A stretch of 64,000 nt of DNA from Tolypeutes matacus (GCA_026826555.1 JAKSZT010054308.1:1558029-1622028), one strand, 5' to 3'; positions 1-12,589 are shown, numbered from the stretch's first letter. Translations and numbers: made by a program. The notes: generated from the letters alone by a model not told the origin.

Positions 1-11
1 CACCTCCTTAG

Positions 12-3000
12 CTCCAGGAGCTGGTCTGCCATGTGATGATGGGGAACCTGGTCATGTTTCGAAAAGATTCCGTCCTCAACATACTCAGTGAGTGATCAAA
101 CCTCCTGGGTCACCAGGGGGAGGGGGGTGTCAGCCCTGTGTATTTTCCAGGATCAGGCAAGCTGCTTCTGGGGCTGAGAACTTAAGGGGCTAGAAAGTGC
201 CGTGATCTTGGGCAGTGTCTCTCTGGATCTGTTTCTTGCTTTACAAAATGGAAAGACTTAGCGTGCCCCTCCAACTTCGGGGCTGATGGGACTCCAAGAA
301 GCAGTGGGAAGGCTCTGGAAGTAAGCTTTGTGTGGAAAGGCAAAGGAGATCGTTTTTAGGGTTACTGTCCCTACCCCTGTCCCATCCCTGCTTGGGGTGC
401 TGGTCATCAGTAGATTAGCCCTGTGGGGGTGGGTATGAGAGAATCAGACAGATAGACCCGTGTTTCTTCTCTGTCCCTTCCAGTCCAGAGCCTGGACTGG
501 GAAACCTTTGAGCAGTACTGTGCCTGGCAGCTCTTCCTGGCCCACAACATCCCTCTGGAGACCATAATCCCCATCCTGCAGCACCTTAAATACAAGGGTG
601 AGTTGGTTTGTGGGTGGGGAGCATGGTGGAAAGAACAGCTCCAGCCCAGGGTAGGCCCCTGGGATTCTCAGGTGAGCCCAGAGCCACTGCTCCCCTTCCC
701 ACTCAAGTGTGAAGGGCAGGTTCTTTGTCAGTCACTTTTGCTCTTCAGATGAAACCTGAAGGCCCACCATGAGCCACACTCTGGGCTGGGACTCAGGTGG
801 CTCCAGGGTATTTTACAGGCGTGTCTAGGGCATTCTTTCTGGCTCCCTGTCAAAGGCTGTTCTTGCTCTTTCCGCGGCTGTTGGTTAGGGGATGGGAAAG
901 GTGCCCAGAGTTCTTCCTGGAATTATGCCGGCCCCTGATCGGCCTCTACCCTTCCCCACAGAACACCCAGAAGCCCTGTCCTGCCTTCTGCTTCAGCTCC
1001 GAAGAGAGAAGTGAGTTCCACACCTAGGGGCTCTTCAGCCCTCCACGCTGACCAATACCAAGAGATGCTGTGTGATAAAGGGCTTCTGTCTTGCACCTTT
1101 TGCTATGTTTTTTCCCTGTCCTTGACATCTGCTCATTCTGCCCTTCCTCCAAAGCAGCTCCCCTGGGATCTGGGCTTCCTCTTGACTTTACACCCCTGCC
1201 CACCAGGAGCTGCCCTCAGAGGTGGGGACCGGACATCCCTGTTTCCTGCTGCCACAGCAGTTCTAATCACTGGTGATTCCTGCTCCCTTCCCCCATGCTC
1301 ATGCTCTTGGCGAATCCAAGAGGAGGAGCCAGAGTGGAGGAATCACCTATAATACCCTCCTGCGACTTGCTTAGAACTTGCTTAGAACAGGCCCAGCCAG
1401 ACCCACTGTGTCCGTGGCAGGGGCAGGGTGTAGAGAGACAGAGGGCAGAAAAGTGTCATCTTCCATCGCAGACGCTTTTCCAGCATATCCCAGATAAATG
1501 GGGTAACAGCTGTTTTTTCCTTCCTGCCGCCTTTTCTTCCTCCTGTCTTCCCTCCCCTCCTTCTGGAGAGACTAGAAATGGTACAGAGTGTCCTAGAGGA
1601 AGTGGGAAGGTCGGGGGCCCTCCTCGAGCTGGACACTGGCTGGCCCACACTCTAGCAGGGCAGGGATGGGGGCATGCTTGTCCTTCGCCTCCCTGTTTCT
1701 TGGGAGAGTGGGCAAGGCCTGATGGGCTTCCCCACCAACACACGCACGCACGCCATCTGCTACCACAGAAACTGAAGAATCTCACTTCTCCTCCTGGCTT
1801 CCCCAAAGGATGTAACCAGGCATTCCTCTGCCCAAGGAGAAGAGGGAGAGGGATGTGAGAGTAGGAAGCTATGGAGAGACTCGGGTGGGGCAGGGCAGGG
1901 AGGCTGGGGTTTGAAAAACAAATGAGAGAGACCCAGTGGCTCTGGAGACCAGCTGTGTGATCACGGTGCCCTCGCACCCCCAGGCCCAGTGAAGAGATGG
2001 TGAAGATGGTGCTGAGCCGGCCCTGCCATCCTGACGACCAGTTCACCACCAGCATCCTGCGGCACTGGTGCATGAAGCATGATGAGCTGCTGGCTGAGCA
2101 CATCAAGTCTCTGCTCATCAAGAACAACAGCCTCCCTCGCAAGAGGCAGAGGTGCGCCCGGCCCCCTTCAGAACCCCAGGCCAGGCTGCCTAGCTGGGCC
2201 GGCCCACTGTCCACAGGCTGTTGCCAGAGCGGCTACAGTGACCGGTGCCGGCCCACGGCAGGTTGCCCGGTCTGGCCCAGCCTGGTTTGTGGGCGACATC
2301 TAGTGGTGTGAGGCTCTGTGGCATGTGGGACCACACCGGCCTCTTCTCCCCTGCTTCTAGTGCCCCAGGGTCCCGGGTTCTAGGCACACCCCCCTTACCC
2401 CACCCCACCACTCTCAGCCCTCCGGTCTCCGTTGTGCCAGGTGGGATGCCTGTAACTGAGGAGGGCCTTGGGGGGTGGGGGGTGCTCTCATCCTTCTGGA
2501 ACCCTTCCCTCCCCCACAGCCTGAGGAGCTCCAGCAGCAAGCTGGCCCAGCTGACTCTGGAGCAGATCCTGGAGCACTTGGACAACCTGCGTCTCAACCT
2601 GACCAACACCAAGCAGAACTGTATGCTTTCCAACCCTCCCTGAGCCGAGGGCATACAGCGCTGCCCTGGCTCAGACCAACCCCGGAGCCGGGCTGGGAAC
2701 GGGTGGGGTACCCAGGGACCAGAACCCACCCGTTGGGGTAAAACAACCTTTGGGTGCCGTTAAATAAACTCTTAGACGCCTAATTGTTCTTCCTTTCCTG
2801 CCTGTCCCTCTTCTTCTCCCTCTAGTTTTTAGTCAGACCCCAATTCTGCAGGCTCTGCAGCACGTCCAGGCGAGCTGTGATGAAGCCCACAAGATGAAGT
2901 GAGGCTCCATGCGCTTTTGGCCTCGCGGCGGGGGCTGCTGGGGCCATGGGAACGTAATGGCCGCAAGACCCTGGGGTTGAAGAGAAATAGAGACCCAGGC

Positions 3001-3424
3001 CTACGGGCAGAGGAAAGGGTGGGAGGGCACAGCTAGGACCAGGAGCCCCACTCTGAGATCTCTCCTGTCCCTCAGGTTCAGCGATCTCTTCTCCTTGGCT
3101 GAAGAATACGAGGACTCTTCCACCAAGCCACCCAAGAGCCGGCGAAAAGCAGCCCTGTCCAGCCCACGGAGCCGAAAGAACACCACGCAGCCCCCCAACG
3201 CTGAAGAAGAGTCGGGTTCCAGCAGTGCTTCGGTGAGACCTTCAGCCAGCGAGATGGGGAGGAGAAAGAGCAATGGGGTACAGGTGGGGCTGGGCCCCGC
3301 AGCCGCCCAGGCTGGTAACCCCCCTCATCTCTTCCAATCTCCCCAGGAGGAAGAAGACACGAAACCCAAGCCCACCAAGCGGAAACGGAAAGGGTCGTCT
3401 GCAGTAGGTTCTGACAGTGACTGA
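12..3424 (+). CDS. INTS3: INTS3, Integrator complex subunit 3 / SOSS complex subunit A (C-terminal exons, partial)
   Basis: Eight coding exons are readable: 12-87, 484-597, 962-1010, 1984-2151, 2520-2620, 2826-2898, 3076-3232 and 3347-3424. They sum to 816 nt (271 codons plus TGA), and every junction has AG/GT and consistent codon phase. The translation matches the C-terminal part of mammalian INTS3, including VCHVMMGNLVMFRKDSVLN, the helical segment QLTLEQILEHLDNLRLNLT, and a low-complexity basic tail ending KRKRKGSSAVGSDSD. INTS3 is the scaffold of the SOSS single-strand-DNA-binding complex and a subunit of the nuclear Integrator complex, which acts in snRNA 3'-end processing and transcription attenuation. 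The Ser/Lys/Glu-rich tail looks disordered, and its basic clusters may serve nuclear import (inference). The upstream exons lie left of the window. There is no frameshift or premature stop, so it appears functional. The next gene, SLC27A3, starts 2.1 kb downstream on the same strand. Confidence 0.97.
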
Positions 3425-4180
3425 GCCCCCGAGCTCTCTGTGCCTCCCCCAGTTGGACTGCCCTCCTCTCGGTGGTGAATTAAAGGTTAATAGGGGCTGG
3501 GGGGAGAGTAGGGGAAACACCCTGTTCCCTCATCCCAAAGTCATCCAGTGGGAATGGCGAGCGTCCTCTAGCCCAGCCTGAGCAGCTGCCTGGCGCCCCC
3601 CCAGCTCCTCCTCCCCCCCTTTTCTGGGCCTCCAGCTGGATCACACTGCCTCTTCCACCCAATACTTGGGTTCCCCCAAGGCCAGAGGCTGTGAAAAACT
3701 GTGACTGTTGTGGAAGTCCTCAGCTTGTGCAGAGCTATTTCAACAGAGAAGTGACAAAGGGGCAGCTGGCCAGGGAACCTGGGATGAGAGTGCTCCATGT
3801 GAGGGCACCCCTCCCGCTTCCCTCCTCCAAGGTTCTGCTCTGAGCAGACATTTTATAGTCACTCTTCATACACCAGGAGAAAATAGGTATTTAATCTGCC
3901 CATTTCTCCCATGGGGCAAATGCCGCAAGTGTTCAGGAAAGAACCTGAGAGGGTGGTGGGCGACAGCCCCGTGTGGTGAGCCCTGGCGGCTTACGTCGGC
4001 CTGAGCTTGGCACCTCAAGCTGGGTCAGAGACCTGGGGGGCCCCAGAGGCAAAGTGCACGGAACTGTCAAATGCTCCCATTTCCTTGGTTCTGTTTTTTT
4101 GTTTTTGATTTTTCTTGCCAGAAATATTAGTGTTTTAAAAGTTGTTTTTAAATGACAATAAAACAAGCCAGAAACTCTCT
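3425..4180 (+). other. INTS3: INTS3 3' UTR with two candidate poly(A) signals
   Basis: Sequence after the INTS3 stop carries an ATTAAA at 3479-3484, close to the stop, and a canonical AATAAA at 4157-4162. Either could end the transcript, giving a 3' UTR of roughly 80 or 750 nt. No other gene is visible here, so the longer UTR is plausible. The exact end is inferred. Confidence 0.6.
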
Positions 4181-5200
4181 TGTTTCAGAGTTCCTGCCCC
4201 CACCTAGCCTGTGCATGTACAAGGTGGTCCCGGTGTAATTGGCACCCTTACCTGTGGCCTCACAACTTCCCTCTTCCTGCCCTGATCCCACACACACTTT
4301 TCCAGATCGAAGGAGCTTGGCTCTGCCTCCCCCTTCCTTCCTGCTGCCACTTGCAGGGTGGGCCAAGCACTGACCTGTCCATGCAGAAGTTGATGCCGGC
4401 CCCTTCCCTGTTTCTCTCCAAAGACTGCAGGCTTCTAAAGCTAACACTGCCCGACTCCAAGTTAAGTCTAGACACAGAACTCACTGCGTGCTGGGGGTGG
4501 GGGCAGCTCAGAACTTGGGTCTTAAAGGTCAGAAGAGAGTTCAGGCACCCAGAAGGGAGGATCCTCTTCCTTCAAGGGACTGGCCACTTGGTAATCCACG
4601 AGCTCTGCTGCCCAGGGCCACCGGGCGGCGGGCTCAGGGCAGAGGAGGAGTGAACTTGGGCTGACTGCAGACAGTCCCTCCTGTTCAGCCTGCACATTTG
4701 CCTTTTACAGAATCCAGGTTCTCCCCTCCCTCAAAACTGCTACTCTTCCTTTGAAAACCTAAACTACGGGAGGCCTCTTTTGCCTTCCTCTCTCCTTCCC
4801 CAGTTTCCTCTGTCCCAATTAAAACCAGGATGGAAAGCATTGGCTGGCGGGCCCCAGTTATTGTTCCCTTGCCCAAAGGGAGGGGCCTCTACCATGGCCC
4901 CTGCAGAAATCCGGCGGCATTGGCCTCTGCTTTTCCCCCACTTAGCTCGCGGGCCCCGACCCGTCCCCCGGGGTTGCTGCTGGCAGCAGTGGGGAGGGCA
5001 TGGGTCTGACCACCGTGCCGAGACTTGCAGCAGCACCCTACGGGGCTAAGGGCCAAGTGCTTCAGGCTCCTGGGAGAGAGCAAGGGTGTCTTCCCAGCAC
5101 GGGTGGAAACGGTTAACAAGAGGGAGACAGGCTGCGGCCCAAACGCCCTGGGTCCCAGACCCGGACTCCAAAGTGCAGCCAGATGCCTAAGCAGGCCCAA
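4181..5200. other. INTS3-SLC27A3 intergenic spacer
   Basis: No gene or recognisable young repeat is seen. The sequence becomes steadily richer in G+C and CpG toward SLC27A3, consistent with its proximal promoter. Confidence 0.5.
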
Positions 5201-5239
5201 GAGGGGAGAGGGGGAAAGAACCGAAGATGCACGACGGGA

Positions 5240-6340
5240 CCCTGGGATTGAGGGGAGGCGTCCCACCGCCCAGGACGTGCGAGGGAGCGCGCCTAGGGCG
5301 GGGCGTAGGCTGTGGGGAGGGCGGGGAGTCGGGAGCCGCCCGCCACCCCCCAACACACACTCCTCCCGGGCTCTTGTGCTGTGCGCTCGTGGGGTGTGGT
5401 GGGCGCCTGGGTGGGAAGGGGCGTTTGCCAGCGCGCGCGCTCTCGGGAAGGAGAGGTCTGAGCCGGAACGAGCGGCCCCGGGTTTCCAGAAGGGAATAAG
5501 AGGGGTGTTGAGAGCGGCGGGGGCCGGACGACGGCGAGTCGAGGAAGAGGGCACCATGGCCGCCCTCCTCCTGCTGCCCCTGCTGCTGCTGCTGCTGCTG
5601 CTGCCGCTGCTGCTCCTGAAGCGGAACCTCTGGCCCCAGCTGCGCTGGCTCGCGGCAGACTTGGCCTTCGCGCTGCGCGCCCTCCGCTGCAAACGGGCTC
5701 TTGGCGCTCGCGCCCTGGCGGCGGCTGCAGCCGACCCGAGGGGTCCCGAGGGGGGCTGCAGCCTGGCCTGGCGCCTCGCGCAGCTGGCCCGGGAGCGGCC
5801 CGCGCACACCTTCCTCATCCACGGCGCGCGGCGCTTCAGCTACGCCGCGGCGGAGCGCGAGAGCAACCGGGCAGCGCGCGCCTTCCTGCGCGCCCGCGCC
5901 TGGGACGGGGGGCCCGCGGGCGGCGGCGCGGGGCGCGCCCGGGAAGGCCAAGGGGCGACGCCGGGAGCGGGGGCCGCGGCGGCGGGGAGCGGGGCGGCGC
6001 TCGCCGGGCGGGGAGCGGCCGAGGCCCCTCTGGAGGCGGGGGCCACCGTGGCGCTGCTGCTTCCCGCCAGCCCCGAGTTCCTGTGGCTCTGGTTCGGGCT
6101 GGCCAAGGCCGGCCTGCGGGCCGCCTTTGTGCCCAGCGCGCTGCGCCGGGGGCCCCTGCTGCACTGTCTCCGCAGCTGCGCCGCGCGCGCGCTGGTGCTG
6201 GCGCCAGGTAAGCGGCGGCCCCGCCGGCTGGGCGGGGCCGGGCCCGGGCTCGCGGCGGGCGGGGCCGTGATGGGTCAGCCAAGCGCGGGGCCGGGAAACG
6301 GGCTGCGGGGGCGGGAAGCCCGCCTGGTAGCGGGAGCCGT
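5240..6340. promoter_or_regulatory. SLC27A3: CpG island covering SLC27A3 promoter and first exon
   Basis: The stretch is very GC-rich with abundant CpG (for example runs of gcgcgcgc), and spans the sequence upstream of the start codon, exon 1 and the start of intron 1. No TATA box is evident. This is typical of a broad CpG-island promoter. The limits were judged by eye. Confidence 0.75.
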
Positions 6341-9300
6341 GCTTTGCCACCCCCCAGAGTTCCTGCCGTCCCTGGAGCCCGACCTGCCCGCCCTGAGAGC
6401 CATGGGGCTCCGCCTGTGGGCCGCGGGCCCTGAAACCCACCCCGCCGGGCTGGGCGACCTGCTGGCCGAGGCCCAGGCCGAAGCGGATGGGCCCGTGCCG
6501 GGGTACCTGTCAGCCCCCCAGAACATAACGGACACGTGCCTGTACATCTTCACCTCCGGTACCACAGGTGAGGGCTGGACGCCCCCAAGCTGAGCGCCCA
6601 GAAGCTAAGACAAGGGAAGCAGGAGTCTGGGTACTGCGAGCAGGAAGTGTGACCACCTCAGCTCCCAGGCCACCCCTCCAGAATTCCCCGAGTTTGCTGC
6701 TGCCAGCGGCCACATCCTCCCTCTCTCCAGCCCCCACCCCCACCCCCTCCTCCGTTTCTCCACCTCCCTCAAGCTGTTCACATTTGCAGGAGATCCCCTC
6801 CTTCCTCCTCCTCAGCTTCTGCCACTGTGGGAAACCCAGCAGGGGGCAAAGAGGGAGGTGGGACTGCGAGCCGAGACCCTTCCCAGATCTCCCTCCTCCC
6901 ACCCACAGGCCTCCCCAAGGCTGCTCGGATCAGTCATCTGAAGGTCCTGCAATGCCAAGGGTTCTACCAGCTGTGTGGCGTCCACCAGCAGGATGTCATC
7001 TACCTCGCTCTCCCGCTGTACCACATGTCTGGCTCCCTGCTGGGCATCATGGGCTGCCTGGGCATTGGTCAGTCTTTGCCACCCCACCCCAGCCCTTTTC
7101 AGTCCTCCCAGGGCTGGGGCTACTTCCCGAGCCCTTCAGGGTAGAGTCCACAGGAAGGAGCCACCCTCCTGTGGCCCGATAGGACACAGACCTACAGACT
7201 GAGCAACGAGGAGACCACGCAGTTCACAGAACTCCAGACTCTGGGGTCAAGGGGAGGGAAGGGTTGTGTCAGTCCGGCAAGAGCACTGGGACTTGGGTGG
7301 GGCACACATAGAGGATGGACCGTGTGGGGGTCAGGAGTAGGGAGAGGGCATTAGCCTCTCAAAGGCACAGGGGGACCCCTTGGCCTGCTGAGTGTGAATT
7401 TCACTGGCAGGTTCCTCTCGGGCAACTGCACCAGGATGGAGGCTAGTGTCTGCGAAGAGGGGATTGGGCCTCCCCCTCAGCCCTTAACCGCACCTCCATC
7501 CTTCCTCCCGTCTCTCCCCACTGCCGACAGGGGCCACAGTGGTGCTGAAGCCCAAGTTCTCAGCTGGTCAGTTCTGGGAGGACTGCCAGCAGCACAGGGT
7601 GACGGTGTTCCAGTACATCGGGGAGCTGTGCCGATACCTCGTCAATCAGCCCCCAGTGCGTGGGTAGGGACCCTGGGCAGAGGCGCCGAGGCAGGAAGCT
7701 GGGTCACGGGAGCAGGACAGTAGACGGGGGCACAGACGGAGCCCGCCCTGAGAGCTGGAGGGAGAGGAGGGGAGGAGGAAGCCAGAGGAAAATGCCAGAG
7801 CAGGATAAGGAGCCAGAGGCGGTGGAAGGCGCCTGAGGCTGGGGCACCGGGAAGAGAGAGCCGGCGTCTTGGAGTTGAAGCTCCTGCTCCTCTCCCCACT
7901 CATCGCAGAATGAGGCAGAACGTGGCCATAAGATCCGGCTGGCAGTGGGCAGCGGGCTGCGCCCAGACACCTGGGAGCGTTTTGTGCGGCGCTTTGGGCC
8001 CCTGCAGGTGCTGGAGACATATGGAATGACAGAGGGAAACGTGGCCACTTTCAACTACACAGGCGAGCGGGGCGCTGTGGGGCGCGCTTCCTGGCTTTAC
8101 AAGGTGAGGGGCAGGGAGGAAGCCAGGAGAGCCCACGGAAGGGCGGGAAGCTGGGAGGCCGGGGGGCTGCCCGCACCAACTCAAGTGACCTAGTGCCTGG
8201 CTTTCCCCCCAGCACGTCTTCCCCTTCTCTTTGATCCGCTATGACGTCACCACAGGGGAGCCGATTCGGGATGCCCGGGGCCACTGTGTGGCCACTTCTC
8301 CTGGTTCGTGCTCAGGTGGCGTGGGTGGGGGGCGGTGAAGCTGGCAGAGGAGGACTGGAGTTGGAGACTCGGGGGTGGGGCAGGAGGCTCTGGTCAAGGT
8401 GGGCAGCCCCCTGATTCCAGTGCCTCTGCCAGGTGAGCCAGGGCTGCTGGTGGCCCCGGTGACCGAGCAGTCTCCGTTCCTGGGTTATGCGGGGGGCCCA
8501 GAGCTGGCCCAGGGGAAGCTGCTGAAGGAGGTCTTCCAGCCCGGGGATGTTTTCTTCAACACTGGGGACCTGCTGGTGTGTGATGACCAAGGCTTTCTTC
8601 GTTTCCACGACCGTACTGGAGACACCTTCAGGTATCTGTGTCCTTGACACCGGATCTCTGTGGCCTAAACCCCTTAAGCTCAACTCCGTAACCCCAGCTC
8701 CTCATCGAACCCGTCCTTCTCAGACAGCCCGAACCCTTAACCCCTTCCACGGCCTGGTACTCCGACCTTACCCTGGACCTTTCTCCCCACCGAGCGGCTA
8801 AGGCCCTGACCCCTGACTTACACTGGGGATCTCTGCTCCCTGGCAGGTGGAAGGGGGAGAACGTGGCCACAACCGAGGTGGCTGAAGTCCTGGAGGCCCT
8901 GGACTTTCTTCAGGAGGTGAACGTGTACGGAGTCACTGTGCCAGGTGCCCAGGCCTGGGAGGCGGGGGAAGCAGCCAGCCCACCCCTGGAGCTGATAGTA
9001 CTTGGACGCAGGGGGCATGAGGGCTTCGTGGTGCTCGGCCACGGAATGGCTCACTTGGCCTCCGCACCCACCAGGGCACGAAGGGAGGGCCGGAATGGCA
9101 GCCCTGGTTCTGCGGCCCCCCTGCTCTTTGGATCTTGTGCAGTTCTACAGCCACGTGTCTGAGAACTTGCCGCCTTATGCCCGGCCTCGATTCCTGAGGC
9201 TCCAGGTAACCAGCCACTTCTGCCCCACCCCCCATGGCTCCCACACGCCCCCACATAAGACACTCTGTGAAGAGAAAGAACAGATCCTCCCCAGGCACAC

Positions 9301-9679
9301 CCTTTTGAGTCCTCCCTTCTCAGTACTCCCTCCATCTGCAAACCCAACTCTCTCATCCTGTCATCTCCTGCCCTAAACCCTGGCCTAGTACCCCCCTCCC
9401 CAGACCTGCCCCTCAACAAAATTCAGGCAACTCACCCTTCATGCCTAGCTGGGCAGAATAACTTCCTTCAGTACCCTTTGACCCCCATCTCCCTGTCCCC
9501 AGGAGTCTTTAGCTACAACAGAGACCTTTAAACAACAGAAGGCTCGGATGGCAAATGAGGGCTTCGACCCAAGCTCATTGCCTGACCCTCTCTACATCCT
9601 GGACCAGGCCGTGGGTGCCTACCTGCCCCTCACACCTGCCCGGTATGATGCCCTCCTGGCTGGGGACCTTCGCCTCTGA
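5556..9679 (+). CDS. SLC27A3: SLC27A3, long-chain fatty acid transport protein 3 / acyl-CoA synthetase (10 exons)
   Basis: The exons are 5556-6207, 6358-6567, 6909-7067, 7531-7655, 7909-8103, 8213-8303, 8433-8631, 8847-8944, 9075-9205 and 9503-9679, totalling 2037 nt (678 aa). All junctions are in phase with AG/GT. The start was chosen for its strong Kozak context (gcaccATGG) followed by a leucine-rich hydrophobic N-terminus that could be a membrane anchor. The AMP-binding P-loop FTSGTTGLPK lies near residues 281-290, YGMTEGN near 419, the NTGDLL segment near 520 and the FATP signature [12 protein letters not shown] near 544. The FATP/ACSVL family activates long- and very-long-chain fatty acids to acyl-CoA with ATP. 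Human SLC27A3 is known mainly as a synthetase. The exon 6 donor, gttcgt, is weak but GT. Residues 120-160 are an Ala/Gly-rich low-complexity insert in exon 1. The gene looks intact. Confidence 0.97.
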
Positions 9680-9790
9680 TAGGTCCTCCTCACCGAGAGG
9701 CCTGAGGGGAGGAATCTGGGGAATGGGGGGCAGTGCAGGTGTACTGGGGCCATCAGGGATCCTCTCTGTACCAAATAATCCTTGTTTTGT

Positions 9791-9796
9791 AATAAA
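9791..9796 (+). terminator. SLC27A3: SLC27A3 poly(A) signal AATAAA
   Basis: A canonical AATAAA lies 112 nt after the stop codon and is followed by a T/G-rich stretch suitable as a downstream element. This gives a short 3' UTR. Confidence 0.8.
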
Positions 9797-9819
9797 TGGG
9801 GTTGGAGCCCCCCTGGCTG

Positions 9820-10202
9820 TCTTTCCGACCTCCTGTGGTGTCTGTGTAACTGCCTTTCCCTCTGAAGTTCTCCCAGCACCGAGCCACAGGCCCCGACATT
9901 CCTGCCCTGAGTTCAGTCTCTGGAGTTTGGTGCTTTCCCTCTCAGTTGATCCTGCCTGATCCTTGTCCTCAGAGAGCCCCTGGTGACCGAGGTCTATCCC
10001 TGCTCGTGTGTATCCCGCCCCAGTTTTACTCCGAGTGCAGGGCCACCGCTCCTGTGTCTGGGAGCCGGCCTGGGAGCGCCTCTGAGGAGCCCTGGGCCTG
10101 GCTCAAATGGCAGCGGTAGACAGACGCACGGCCAAAACATCTCCACAGAAACGGAAGGGGCTGGGGCCTGGGGAGGAGTCTCAACCAGGAAAACCAGTGT
10201 TT
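9820..10202. other. Intergenic sequence, nothing recognised
   Basis: This is unique-looking sequence downstream of SLC27A3 with no coding signal or clear repeat. Confidence 0.4.
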
Positions 10203-10218
10203 AAAATTGGGGAAGAGG

Positions 10219-10421
10219 AAGCGGCTGTGGCTCAATCAGTAGGGCTCCCGTTTACCATATGGGAGGCCCTGGGTTCGGTTCCCGGGGCCTCCTGGTGAAG
10301 GCAAGCCCGCCCACACGGCGTGGTTAGCTGACCCAGCGAGCACAAGCAGCAAGGGGGGGATAAATGAATAAATAAATAAAATCTTTAAAAAAAAAAAAAA
10401 TAAAATAAAATAAAATAAAAT
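10219..10421 (+). mobile_element. DAS-type tRNA-derived SINE, full copy
   Basis: The head reads like a tRNA-Ala gene (A box tggctcaatcagt, B box ggttcggttcc), followed by the family body and an A/AAAT-rich tail. It is flanked by perfect 16-bp target-site duplications at 10203-10218 and 10422-10437, showing L1-style retroposition. The good preservation indicates a recent insertion. Confidence 0.95.
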
Positions 10422-10437
10422 AAAATTGGGGAAGAGG

Positions 10438-11225
10438 CTGCTCTGTGCTCCTCCACCCTCGCAGCTCTCTCTAAGGGGGTCAGGAACCCCAAACTCAGCT
10501 GTTCCTAATCGAAGGCATACGTTCCCAGAAGTAGCAGCCCAGGTTGGGGGCCCCTCAGGTGCTGGGGGGGAGTTTGCCTAAAGCCCCTCCTAGGAGCAGA
10601 CCTCGGAGTACACTTATGCGTGTGGGGGCAGGAGGCGTGGTGGGAACTGAAAGGGAAAAACCTCTCCTTGGCCCCTAAAGGAGTCAAAAAAGTTCACCGA
10701 CCAAAAGCCTGAAATGGTGAAACCGTCCCCCCGGCCCCACCTAGAAACTAAGGTTCCCCTCCCTCTATTTTGAGCTCTAGGCCCTGCTACACTTTCCCTT
10801 GGGTTACATTTCCCCACCCAACCCCTCCCCCAGCAGGGAAGAAAGGGGAAGTGCCCCGCCACCAACCTTGGGTCCCTATTGGGTCCCTATCACTAACCCT
10901 CCTGTTCTAGAATTTACAACTTGCCTCATCCCCAAGAAACAACCCACGTCTGCATCACCGACAGGCTCCTTCAGGCTCACGCTTAACTCAGGTGTAGGCC
11001 ACGTCGTCACGCACCCACGATAGGAATCGAGCTCATTCTGCTCGAGTCTCCCACCTGCCCCAGGACGATTGAAGTTAGGGGGCTGCCGGGCGGCGGGCTG
11101 TGGCGGGAGGCGCATCAGCTGGCAGTGGGCACGCCGGCGTCCTCACACGGCCGACCTCAGCCCAGGCCCCGGGCTGAGCTGAGCGCCTCTGCCTCGTGGT
11201 GGAATCCCACGCAGGCGCTTTTCCC
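10438..11225. other. Intergenic sequence, moderately GC-rich
   Basis: No gene is seen. A short GC- and CpG-richer patch lies around 11030-11220 but is too small and weak to call an island. Confidence 0.4.
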
Positions 11226-11229
11226 CACA

Positions 11230-11555
11230 GCCTGTTTCATCTAGTCTAACGCGCCACTGTCCACTGTGATGGTCCCTCGCTGCACGTGGCCTTGAAATGC
11301 TACTAGTCTAAAACGAGGGGTATGTGTCATACACATGTGGCCCCCAAGACCTGGTATACAAAAGAACGACAAGCGCGCACTAATAATTGTTTTATTCTGC
11401 TTACGTGGTGAAATACTATTTTGTATGTATGGCTTGGATTAAATAAAATACATTAATTTCGCCTGTTTCTTTTCACTCTTTTTAAATGTGGCTACTAGAA
11501 AAATTAGAATTCCATAGGTGGCTTGCATTATATTTCTACGGACTCGGGCTGGTCT
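11230..11555 (-). mobile_element. Ancient hAT-like DNA transposon remnant (tentative)
   Basis: The text, including 'gaaatgctactagtctaaa' and 'gtggctactagaaaaatta', resembles a common mammalian non-autonomous hAT element read antisense. It was recognised from memory of the consensus style only; terminal repeats were not verified. Confidence 0.4.
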
Positions 11556-11870
11556 AAACCCTGCCCTCAGATTCACTCTGCAAACCCCAAAGACCAAGGG
11601 TCACACACCAGTCGTGCCTCTGTGATCCCCTCTCTCGAGTATCCGCACAATGTCAGCAGGGGGCAGGAGGGAGCGGCAGGTGCTGTTCCAGGGCCGAGTG
11701 GGGTGCCTGGAGCTCGTGTTGTCATGAGCTCAGGCTGTGGCTCAGCTCTTTAACCAGCTTTGTCACAGGGAAAGTGATGGAAATTGGAAGCTGCAAGACG
11801 GAAGACTTGATGCAAAAGAAACAGGTTTTCACCTCACACCATGCACAAAATTAACTCAAAATGGATCAAC

Positions 11871-12212
11871 AGGGAGGCAGATGTGGCTCAACCACTTGGG
11901 TGCCCGCCTACCACATGGGAGGTCCCAGATTCCAGTCCGGCGCCTCCTAAAAAAAAGACGAGCAGACGCCACCTCCCGCGGCAACAGAGCTAGACGCCAC
12001 CTCGCTGCAGCAAGCAGAGGCCACAAGCCAGCAGGCACGGCAGCCCGCGGGGAGCAGTGGAGGCTCACCCGTTCGTCGGGCATTCCTCTCTCGCCTCTCT
12101 CATGCGGGAGGTCCCGGGTTCGGTTCCGATGCCTCCTGGAGAAGGTGAGCAAACAATGAGCAGACAGACGAGAGAACCATCTGGGGGAAGGGGGGTAAAT
12201 AAAGAAAAATAG
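11871..12212 (+). mobile_element. Dimeric DAS-type tRNA-derived SINE
   Basis: Two tRNA-like heads occur in tandem (around 11880 and around 12080), each with an A-box-like gctca motif and a B-box-like ggtccc/ggttc motif, followed by an A-rich tail. The element sits inside L1 ORF2 sequence, which resumes right after it. Confidence 0.75.
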
Positions 12213-12589
12213 AGAGTCTAAGAGCCAAAACCACAAAACTCAGAACTTAGGGGAAATCTTCAAGACTTTGTATGCTTAGTCTTGAAGATCTCAGTGGATT
12301 CTTAGATCTGGTGCCAAAAGCATGAGCAACAAAAGAAAAAAATGATAAATGGGATGTCATCAAAATTTAAAAGTTTTGCACATCAAAGGACATTATCAAA
12401 GTGAAAACAAGACCTAAATAAAGAATGGGAGAAAATATTTGGAAATCATATAATCTGACAAGGGCTTAATATCCAGAATTACAAAAATACAATCCAATTA
12501 AAAAATGGGCCAAGGATTTGAACAGACATTTCTTCAAAGAAGATATGCAAATTGATGAGTGTATAATTAGTGTAATACACTAATAACGG

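Noticed and set aside
4889..6440. Long minus-strand frames (309 and 417 codons) opposite SLC27A3 exon 1
   Set aside because: They are shadows caused by high GC in the CpG island and have no recognisable protein.
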